From positions 189,659 through 253,658 of the forward strand of contig QLIY01000104.1 of the NCBI GenBank assembly GCA_003260075.1: a DNA stretch of 64,000 nucleotides, in the 5' to 3' direction. This document shows positions 49,001 to 64,000 of this stretch, one piece after another; position 1 is the stretch's first letter; each line of letters starts with the position of its first letter. Below the pieces are notes generated by a model. That model saw nothing but the letters and a program-made list of their open reading frames with translations, ran no database searches and had not been told where the DNA came from. Source of the DNA: Phallusia mammillata. Lineage: Eukaryota; Chordata; Ascidiacea; Phlebobranchia; Ascidiidae. The translations under genes were made by a program, and so were the position numbers.

Positions 49001-52000
49001 TTGTCAACTCGTTCAAAAAAAATGATTGTCGAACTCATAAATTGCAGCCGCCTTTTAATTAAAGAATCGTTTAAACTGCCAGATAACTAGGAAAAGCACA
49101 TAAAAAGAACAGCTGTTTGTGGTTGGTATGAAACGTTTTCGGAATTATTAGGAAATTAGTTCTACGAAGTACCAGTGAATATTGAAGTAGCGATGAGTTT
49201 GTAGTCAAGCGGCTTCCCACAGCAAACAGTACCTCCCTGGCAATACAAACGTCACTGTTGATATTTGCATTGCGACGTTAGTCGGCCCAACGTAAGGAAT
49301 TTCTTGTGGTGGATTGCTAAGTAACAGCTTTGTTGGCCGGAAAGTTTTGTCTCTGGTCGGTTTAGCATTCACCGCTGATTTCTAAATATGACCAATATAT
49401 GGTTGGTTGAAAGTAGTCTCATTACGTCTGCTTTAAAACGTTTTACGTCATTAACGCAAGCCGATTTTTGTCAAAAGCTGGTAAATTTTCAAACATACAT
49501 GTTACGTATTGATGTGTTTTAATTCTATTGTGTGTTGTGTCTGATACGTGGCTGCCCGTATCACATAATGTTTTGTGTTTGGTCCCGAATCGATGCGATT
49601 GTATACATTATACTTTATACAATATCAGTTAAACTGAAGTTAGTTTTTAGGAAGTGAAACGTGGCATGGATCTCTTATTTGCGATGCTGAACGTTTTGCA
49701 ACCCCTGGCAAACGCAGTCATTTTACGCCTTTTTTGTTTGACCTGGCTGTCAAATTTGTAAGCCAAATCTTTTAAAGGAAAGTTATTTTGACGCCTATTT
49801 GTTAAATATTGAAACACCGGGTGTTATTTAACGAGATTTAACCAACGTTGATGAAGACACATACATAAAATGTTGGCCTTAAGTCAAATAACAAGCGTTG
49901 TTCCATTTAAGCCTGGCCCTGTGCAGCTCCCTCGGCCCTCAATGGTGATGCAAAATGTCAAATCAATCGATAGATATTGATTAAAATACGGTAGGGACGA
50001 CCGCTTGATTGGCTGGCTTAATTTCCCAACATGAATCCTGCAAATTGCAAACCTTCTGCTGCTGATGTCGTCGTCGTTCATTTGACGCGCGATCAGGGAT
50101 CTGTAATGTTGGCTGCAAGCGAATCTGTGTGTCGGGTATTGGCTGGGTAGTTAAGCAGGTTAGTTTTGAGGCGATGTTCGTTCGCGTAAATATTTCTGAG
50201 TAGTTTGACCTTCACCTGTAGAATTCGGTCGTTGTACGGACAAAACAAAAAAGCACGAACGCACTACATTTAAATGGGCGAAAATACCACATTATACATT
50301 GTTTTAAAGGAAAGTCAAAGCGTCAAGACTTTATGAATTTATGAATTGTGCTAACCGCGGTGTGTTTATTTTTGTGGAGATGCGTTTTTAGAAGTGTCAA
50401 TTTTCATTGAAGCGAGTAAAATAACATTTTATACAAAAGTGTTTATTAGATACGAAAACTGAACAGGATTGTTTTCAGTGATAAAATAAGTCAACTGTTC
50501 TTTCGTTTTTATGGTTGATTATGAGAGTTTTGAGTGATATAGTGCGCGAGAGTTTGTACCACTTTGACCCATTATCGGATTTTGCCATTGTTAGTTCGTC
50601 AACAAATGGTTTCACGTTTGCAAGTTTGCTTAGTTTGTTCATTAGCTACCGAATTTTAATGTCAGCACTTTCTGTCGTTTCTTATTAAATTTTCATCGAT
50701 TTCTTCTCTACGTTGTGACATAATAACGCCCACTGCAGACTAGTGAGGGCCGGTACAAAAACCTTCGCTAAAGGAGGTCTTTAAACGGACCACAGATAGT
50801 TTGTGCTGTTGCCCAAAGAAAGCTTGTCACATCATAATGATTTTAATTAATTTTCAGTTTCATTTGTTGCTTTACTTGGACAGTTCTATCGTTTTTTTGC
50901 CAGTTCAGTATCTTTTAACCAGCGTAGAACGGGGTGTTTTGCCCTCCTTAAACCCCCCTTGGGCATGCGTGCTCCCTTCCCTGTCTTTTAACGTTCGTAT
51001 ATTTCCAGTGTACACCACATCGCGCGAGGCTTAAGTGTGCGTCGTTCAATAATTAATAAACACTTCAACTGTTCCTTCTTTTCTGCGTCCCCGCTTCGTT
51101 TTGTTTCGTTGAATTCCCTCGGCTGACGCAAATGAACGACTTCGTTGGTTTCACAACTTTGCGCTGATAAGAAATAAGGCAAAATGGATTAAAGGTTTCA
51201 TGGTAAAGATCGCCTTTTCTACGCACTATTACAAGTTATAAAAACTTTAAAATATTTTTGTTGAAAGTTTATGTTTCAAAACCAGAATATCGGGAAAACG
51301 TTGAAAGGTTTAGCTGTGCTTGGTTTCTTGTTTCAACGTTGTTACGTCACAACCGAGCATTGTTGGTCACAATCGAGCTGCAGGAAACAGAAGGTTCGAA
51401 CTTAATCGATAAAAATCTTTTTGAAGTGCTTCGTCGCTTCAGATAAAACCGCTTTACGGGAGAACAATCGTTAAATTCATTGTTACAAAACAAAGAAGCG
51501 CTAAAAATTCGAACAGTAAATTTAAATTCGTCTTTTTATTTGTTTTTGCCGGGACTTGATCTTTGTAAATCTTTACTGTGAATTTGAGGCACAAAATTGG
51601 CGGAAATATGAAGAATAGAAATAAACGAAATTGACAGCTACGCAACAGCAAATGTGTATTTTGTCTAGTACACCACCAGTTGAACAATTACTGTGTTAAA
51701 TATGTAACCTGGTGGACGAAACGGTGGTTTAGTTTTTTCTATTAACAACTGTGTCGCCAAGGTTTAAGCGATTTAATTAAATTTTCGTGAAAACATTGCA
51801 AAACAGGAATGTAGCGCTCAACCGATTTTAACAGAAGTTTAATTCGATTTGCAGGCTTTGTTTAAATCGCCGCAATCTGACTAATTCCCCGGTCCTTCGT
51901 GATATTTATAGCATGGACTGTTGAAACAAAAGCAATTACTGTGGTTACCACAACTTTAGTGAAAGCGCAAAACCTCGGTGCTAATCAATACGCCAATTAC

Positions 52001-53356
52001 TCTGATGACGCAATATTCGCGTTTCTCTATTATGACCTCACAGAGTGGTTTTGTTGGAGATCGTTTATCGATAATCGATGTAGGAGGGCTGTGTGCAGTT
52101 GCAGGACTGTCGCGTCTTTGCACTTTTTACGCGGTTTTTCAACTTTAGTTTGAGTCGTCCCTTGTGCAAAATGGCTCCAGGCTGTTTTTGCAGTCGCGCC
52201 GATTTTGCTTTGGAAAGCTTCAAGTGTTTGTTCGTAACTAATCACGATTCCTGGTTGATGGGAGTTCTCACTGACAGATTTCAGTTTCAGGCTTAAAATT
52301 GACGTTTTTTTGCTCAGTCTAATTGTGTTTACTTTGGTGTATTTGCGAATAGTAAATTTTAAACAACATGTTCGCAGCTGATTGTACAAAACTGGTTTAG
52401 AAATCTTTATTTATTCAGGATTCAAAATTCAAGTTGAAACTTGTTGACCACATTTGTTTGTCTTTGTTGAACTTTGATTTGCCTTTTAAGATTCGAAAAG
52501 ATTGCTGTGAAACCTCTTTGTTACCTCGTCCATTGTTATCTCCCGGATGTTGGCTTTGGGGTTTATTGTGTGAAGGACATGGTCGGTTTCTGCTTTTCAT
52601 GGCAAGATGTTTTGTGAGTTAACAACTGCCAAAACCTGAAATGCATGTTAGAAAGATTGTGCAGAAATTTGTCACTTAAATTATTTAAAATTGCAACCAA
52701 AAATGGTAAAATATATTCAATATTCACCCTTTTTAAACAGTTTGAGGTGAAAAGGTACAAAAAAACCAAGCATTTTGTAAACTTTAGTAATGGCTTTCAA
52801 ACAATATTTAAAAAGTAACAACAAAAAGTAAAATTTTGGCTTGTGTTTGTAACAAACTTGTAAACAAACGTACACTAAAAAAGTTATTACATCCATTCTG
52901 TTGTATAGATGGCACTAAATTCACATGTCAGGAAATATTGTGGTCGTAAATTGTTTTTAATTGTTTCCTGTATTGGAGTCGAATACCAAAGTCCAGTTTG
53001 TTTTACCACAGGATGTGTTGGTGGAATATACATGTGTAAAAATAATAGTTAGTTGTAGATTTACAAATGTTGCTGGTTCTGTGAAGTGACAGAAAGGTAC
53101 TGATACCTTGGCAAGCTGAACAAAAGCAGGGAGACAATGGGTTTAGGCAGCACAATTTAAATCTAATGCATTGGTTGTAAATAAAATAAATTCATACTTA
53201 TTAATGTATATCAATCCTTATTTAAAAAATCTTATACTTTTCTAGAGACTGTTGGTAATTTAAAGTTAAATGTTGATGTAAAGGCACAATTTGATTGGTT
53301 GAAATTTCTGCACGGTTGTGCAATTTGTTGCATTCGGGGGTTTCGATCCTTACAAC
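46046..53356. other. Long intergenic region, no recognised gene
   Basis: Between the ELOA stop and the synaptotagmin start codon no exon, tRNA or domain was recognised. AATAAA near 46540 may end ELOA. It includes a G-joined duplication at 47352-47824. The right part presumably holds synaptotagmin promoter, 5' UTR and enhancers. Confidence 0.5.
47352..47824. repeat. Local duplication joined by ten G
   Basis: 47352-47582 is repeated at 47593-47824 with several substitutions. Exactly ten G lie between (47583-47592). At about 231 bp it is one of the longest examples of the class. Confidence 0.9.
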
Positions 53357-58868
<5,512 letters not shown>

Positions 58869-61310
58869 TGATGTCACCACTGGTGACGTAGTTGCATATA
58901 TAGAAATCTTAGTGTCTGACGTCATTTTGTTTTTTTATTATTTTACGAGGTCACGGTTCAGTAAGCAGTTTAAGGTTGATTTTTTTTACATTTTAACAAG
59001 TTTTTGGGGCTAATTTAACATTCCTTAACTTCAATGCAGTTTTGCATCAATTTTATGGAGATTATTCCGATCGCGTGCAATTGTTTCGTTACTTCCGAAT
59101 AGTTTTTAGCTTCTGCTTGCAGAAATAATCTCGTTGCTTTTGTAAATATGAAAAGTTTGCACATAAACTTGATGCAGTAAAAAGTAAAATTGCAGTTCCA
59201 TTGTTTTCCGACTAAAAAGAAGCAAATGACAAAAAAGACAATCAACCCATTGTTCGAGAAAAATCAGTTGGTTCCAAATCTATTGTTCATGTAAATACTA
59301 TAAGTTTGTTCTTATGACGTCATAGTCGCCGCACTGACGTCACAATTATGTTATTGTATAGAGATATTTATGGCTGAGTAGTCACGTGGCCAGGATTGGT
59401 GCAAAAAATCTTTTGTAAATATGTTTTCTATGTTTTATTGTTGTGGTTTAGGTGGTTTTTCTCATGTGTACGGGTTCTGACCAGTCAAGTTATTCTTGCT
59501 ACCTGCTTCTCATTGTAGTTGTGTGTTTGATCCAAAACTAATCGCACTTTAGTTTTTATCATTGTACAGTAATCTCCACCTGATCAGTTAAAAATTATTT
59601 CCACCTAAAAACACAAATATTTAGCCCACATTTGCACCACGTGATCTTTGGCGCCTCAATCGGTTAAATCTCGTGCAGACACTAAAAGCCCTCTTGGATA
59701 AAACTGGCCCGGATAAATCTTAACCATAAATGGACACTTTATTTGCAATTAATGTTCACATATTCTTTCCTTTAATGTTGTGGACGTAAATGTTACTTCG
59801 GCCCGTTCAAGTAGTTTCGACAATTTGTCCATAGCGTTTCCGTCTCTCCCTTCTTTGTGTTGTTACTTCGCCGAGAGAATGACGTCAAACGTCACCCAAT
59901 ACGTCATAATTACATAAAACGTCACTGCTGATGATGTATGTGTGCGTTTGACGTCATTGTTTCGGCTGCTTTTTGTCGTCGGGTGCTTGTAGGTATCTCC
60001 GCTCTTATTAACATGATTTAACTTTGCACATCATTCCGACGTTGTTCGGCAAACTTCGGAAACGTTCGGATCCGAAAGTCGACGCGTCTGTAGTGTACAT
60101 AGCGTCATCTTGTGGTGGATGTTGTTTTGGTGTCGATGCTTAACCGACTTCCCGTCACATCGGGATGAGAAAGGTTTTTCTGCCGGAATCAGGTCTTTGT
60201 TTCCCCGAGCACTTGTCTTCTTTTGTTCATCGCAGATCGTATATTTGTGTTGTTTATTAATGTTACGGCTTGATGAAGGCCGTAGGGGGGAATAAACATC
60301 AACCATTGCAATTACTGGGTGTCTGTGTAAATATTACTTGCAATGGCAGACCTAAGCAGCAGTTGTTCAAAGTAAGAGAAAGGCTGGTTATTTAAATTTT
60401 GAACCCAATACAATGTGAGGGCAAGCAATTGCTGTACTTATCAAACCTTGCAGGTGATAAGTCACAAAAAAATTTTGGTAAATATTTTGGCAACAGCATG
60501 AACAAATTATTTGGGAGACGCTTTTTTACACAAGTATTGTTTAAAATTTGTCAAGTCTTCTACATCGAGGAACATGTAGTAAATGTCGATCCACAAATAC
60601 AATGGTTCGGTAGAAACTCGAAACTGCAGGTGTTTGTACTTTAAAGGTTGAATTTCTGAAAAAAATAATATCGTTATTTACTTATTTGGTGTTTTGCATC
60701 AAAGCCAATCTTGACACCAAGAGGACGAAACAAACATTAAAAGCTACATCAGAAATTCAAACATTTCTAATAGCATGCGGATTTTAATTGAAGTAAGCCT
60801 GGTAGCTGGTTTGCATTCGGTGCTGGCATGTTTAAAGTTTGGCATGTCAAGTGCTGTATCTTCCCGACACCAACTTAACTATCTCAGCATGTTTATCTCT
60901 CAGCTCGATAAGAAAATGTTTAAATTGAAACTCTTGCCACGGTTTGTCTTCACTCTGACTGGAAATTATTACTTGACTGGAAAACGTAAGTACGTGTTAA
61001 ATTTACAAAAGTTGTGATTTAAGTTTGACATGTCAAACAACGAAACAAATAAATTCTATGTTTCATTGCTATATCTGCTGCCACAAAAGTTTATTTAGAA
61101 AATTTATAAGAAATTTTAGAATTAAGAGTGTGTTCAAATTTTTCTGTTAGTGTTTTTACTCAGACGTTTGAATGCAAACTTTTAACGTATTTTTGTTGTA
61201 ACAATGCCTGTATTGTTATACTTAAACTATTCTTTAAATGCAAGTCCTGTGTAACCTTTCTAGGTTTAATGTTATAAGATAAATCATCTCAAAAACAAAC
61301 TTTCTGTGTA
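58869..61310. other. SYT1 downstream region, no recognised gene
   Basis: This probably contains the SYT1 3' UTR at the left. TGACGTCA-type palindromes cluster at 59.3 and 59.9 kb. Open frames at 60.4 and 60.8 kb show no domain and no consistent splice context. Confidence 0.45.
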
Positions 61311-61895
61311 CAGTGCCGGCAAAAAAAATCTTTACATTCGGTCGGCAAAAAAAAACTTTACATGTAAATTTTGCATAAGTTCTTAGCTTACTGTTTCCGC
61401 CAAAAGCATTGTGTTACAAAAAGGCTTGTAGTTATGTCATAAGCTACTGTCTGGCTACACTTCACCGCAAAGCCATTGCTCTGCGTGTCTAGTATTGCTT
61501 TACAGCTTCGTGAATAGTAAGGTCGTGAAATCACACAATATTTTTTATTTTCCTAAAGTTTTGAGGTCTTGCAAAATTTTATTCAAACACGAATATGGGT
61601 CGAAAGAAGATGCAAATGGAAGAAAAATCTTGTGCCTTGACTGGGGGGGGGGTAGATTCTGTGATTGCTGTAGCTAGAAATATTGCGGGTCTCAAGAAAG
61701 GCAATTTAAGTACGGACATGCTTTTGAAGCCTGAAGTAACCTTATATCCATCTATAACCGCCCTTGAATTAAAAAACAAGCACTCTGAGCTTCTCCACAA
61801 CGTTTCAAACAGGAAAATTCGTCATCGACTTTAGAAGGATCTTAGGCTACCATGTCGCCAGGCAGCAAAGAAGCCCATGCTCACTACAGAAATCA
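61311..61895 (+). mobile_element. Tc1-like element, truncated left part
   Basis: Starts after TA with CAGTGCCGGCAAAAAA and contains a second CGGCAAAAAA block, as in copy 2. An ATG at 61595 opens MGRKKMQMEEKSCALT, like the N-terminal helix-turn-helix of Tc1-type transposases, but the frame is broken. A ten-G run (61643-61652) replaces bases present in copy 2, and another (61896-61905) ends the copy abruptly. Confidence 0.75.
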
Positions 61896-62005
61896 GGGGG
61901 GGGGGTGACTGCCTGTGTGCTTGTGCAGGAAACCTTGACAGTTGTGCCTTTTGGAGATAAGTCTTAACTCGCTGGTGAGTTTGATTGTCGTTGTTTTTTG
62001 CACAG

Positions 62006-62452
62006 ATTGGTCACTTTGCTCATCTAAATGACCACAAAGAAGCAAAGAAAGCTCAAAAAGTTTTGAAAGACAGTGGACGAAAACCTGCTTGCGAATTTTT
62101 GCTGTATGAAGATGACTACCTTCCACCAGGTGGTGATTCAAAATCCTCTGCTGCAGTAACATTTATTGAACAGTGCGAACTCATTCTCTGGTTTGCTACT
62201 GAGAAGTCAACAGAAGATGGATACATGCAACACTACAGAAATATTGCTAAGCATAGGGCCATTATAGATAAAACAAAACCGTTTATTGTCATTCTTGCTA
62301 ATGGTTTCAGTGAGGAAAAACTACCCCTAGATCTTGCTGCTTATGTCAATGCCAAACTAGAAACTGAAACTGCATTTATCGACACTATTTTTGGAGCAAT
62401 CAAGGAAATGAAAAATGATGCAGTACCTGAAAGTCCACCATTTGGTTATGTC
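62006..62452 (+). CDS. Internal exon encoding a TIR-like signalling domain
   Basis: A 149-codon phase-0/phase-0 exon with a strong acceptor (gttttttgcacag) and donor (gtaagt). Its pattern fits a TIR fold: a first helix (KEAKKAQKVLKDSG), a box-2-like strand and loop (FLLYEDDYLPPGG, compare RDxxPG), IEQCELILWFAT as the next helix and strand, YMQHYRNIAKH as the following helix, KPFIVILA as a core strand, and a last helix (TAFIDTIFGAI). Box 1 is weak (GHFAHLND). TIR domains act in Toll/MyD88 innate signalling or as NADases (SARM). The remaining exons are not in the window, or were not recognised. Tc1-like elements flank it on both sides, but the exon looks intact and host-like. Confidence 0.5.
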
Positions 62453-62911
62453 GTAAGTTTTTCTTCATGACAACCAAATGTTTCTTTTTTGACCACCAAC
62501 TAGTACTGTACATCCTTAGTTTGAGAAAAGTAGGCTTGCACTTATAAGCAGAAATAGAACTAATCTACTAGACACATAAAGACTGGCACAACTTGTAATC
62601 ATTTGATGTTTGCGTCAACTTAAGCACAATTTTGTAATTACTGTTTATGCAAATGAACAAAATACCAGATGTTGATTTGGGGCCTTATCTGTCAATATGT
62701 ATGATATGCATTAACAAGGTACAAATTGTTGTCAACAGAAAGAGGGGAATCTAGATATTTGCTGATTTCAAGACTTACCAATCAAACAAAAAGCATGTTT
62801 TGGACTTCTGAATGTTTACTGTTTGTTTGAACAAAAAGCTTTTGTTTTATTTTAACTGACCAAATCTTCCACTATGCATTAAATATGAACAATTTTCAAC
62901 ATGCAAATATA
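62453..62911. other. Intron/intergenic sequence after the TIR-like exon
   Basis: AT-rich sequence without recognised features up to the Tc1-like element. Confidence 0.5.
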
Positions 62912-63973
62912 CAGTGCCGGCAAAAAAAATCTCTTTACATTTCGTTCGGCAAAAAAAACTTTACATGTATATTCTGCATAAGTTCTTAGCTTACTGTTTC
63001 CGCCCAAAGCAATGTGTTACAAAAACGCTTGTAGTTATGTCATAAGCTACTGTTTGGCTACACTTCACAGCAAAGCCATTGCTCTGCGTGTCTAGTATTG
63101 CTTTGCAGCTTCGTGATTAATAAGGTCGTGAAACCACACAATATTTTTATTTTCCTAAAGTTTCTAGTTCTTGCAAAATTTTACTCAAACACGAATATAG
63201 GTCGAAAGAAGATGCAAATGGAAGAAAAAGCTTGTGCCTTGACTTTGTTGAAGAATGGAGATTCTGTGATTGCTGTAGCTACTGATATTGGGGGTCTCAA
63301 GAAAGGCAATTTATCAATTAAATAGTCAGTGGCGTAATTGCCACACAGGTTGATTCGGAGGAGGCAGTCAGGCTCTGGCGCACCTAAAAAGACTTCACCA
63401 AGTACGGATATGCTTTTGAAGCGTGAAGTAACCTNTATATATATATATATAGCGTGAAGTAACCTTATATCCATCTATAACCGCCCTTGAATTAAAAAAC
63501 AAGCACCCTGAGCTTCTTGACAACGTTTCAAACAGGAAAATTCATCATCAACTTTAGAAGGATCTTAAGCAACCATGTCACCAGACAGCAAAGAAGCCCA
63601 TGCTCACTACAGAAATCAAAGAATCTCCCTTCTTTAACAAAGTCAAGGCACAAGCTTTTTCTTCCATTTGCATCTTCTTTTGACCCGTTTTAGTGCTTGA
63701 ATAAAATTTTGCAAGACCTCGAAACTTTAGGAGAATAAAAAACATTGTGTGATTTCACCGACCTTGCTATTGACGAAGCTGTAAAGCAACATTAGGCACG
63801 CAGAGCAATGGCCTTGCTTTAAAGTATAGCCAGACAGTAGCTTATGACATAACTACAAGCGTTTTGTTAACGCAATGCTTTTGGCGAAAACAGTAAGCTT
63901 GTAACTTATGCAGAATTTACATCAACAGTTTTTTTTTTGCCGACCGAATGTAAAGATTTTTTTGCCGGCACTG
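62912..63973. mobile_element. Tc1-like foldback element with long inverted arms
   Basis: TA borders (62910-62911, 63974-63975) and ends CAGTGCCGGC / GCCGGCACTG. The two arms, about 62912-63275 and 63610-63973, are inverted copies over about 360 bp. Each arm includes the start region of the transposase (GRKKMQMEEKACALTLLK), so the element is a palindrome of the 5' half of a Tc1-like transposon around a loop of about 335 bp. The start codon is ATA in the left arm. The loop contains an N at 63434 beside a TA repeat. Confidence 0.8.
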
Positions 63974-64000
63974 TACATAAATTAAGAAAAACTACCTATT

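Noticed and set aside
60399..61017. Two 80-codon frames after SYT1
   Set aside because: Composition and context look like chance frames; no homology recognised.

Overview
This window looks like nuclear DNA of a tunicate, most likely a Ciona-like ascidian. The proteins are clearly chordate or metazoan (synaptotagmin-1, PHF10, Elongin A, a GMEB-type SAND protein, NDPK, TMEM186, CCDC34). The DNA is AT-rich, introns are mostly a few hundred bases with GT..AG borders, and genes are packed closely. Two same-strand gene pairs have the spacing expected of spliced-leader operons, which are known in Ciona. The species assignment is inference.

Layout: (1) 1.3-11.1 kb, minus strand: GMEB-like SAND-domain gene, complete at its N-terminus and probably running off the left edge. 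(2) 11-25 kb: gene-poor DNA with three possible exons of an unidentified minus-strand gene (15.0-17.4 kb), a tRNA-Asp pair around an N gap (18.4-18.7 kb), and a plus-strand locus with tandemly duplicated exons and two alternative last exons (20.4-23.2 kb). (3) 25.5-27.6 kb, minus: CCDC34-like coiled-coil gene. (4) 28.7-36.1 kb, plus: LRMDA-like leucine-rich-repeat gene followed by PHF10, a candidate operon. (5) 36.4-37.8 kb, minus: NDPK followed by TMEM186, a second candidate operon. (6) 38.7-46.0 kb, plus: Elongin A in 16 exons. (7) 46-53.3 kb: long non-coding stretch. (8) 53.4-58.9 kb, plus: synaptotagmin-1 in 9 coding exons. (9) 61.3-64 kb: Tc1-like foldback elements flanking an exon that resembles a TIR signalling domain.

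Mobile DNA is abundant: hAT-type elements with 8-bp target duplications, a TA-flanked MITE, a Tc1-like foldback element, a hairpin element built around a tRNA-Ser-like core, and a dispersed repeat family carrying a hammerhead-ribozyme-like core. A second window-wide pattern is probably technical: about 18 runs of roughly ten C or G, most of them sitting exactly between two near-identical copies of the adjacent sequence. These look like unmerged overlapping contig ends joined by a nominal filler. They produce false local duplications, including one in a PHF10 intron and one that breaks the last CCDC34 exon.

Exon borders were derived by hand from reading-frame continuity and GT/AG sites. All protein names rest on remembered family motifs, not on a database search.
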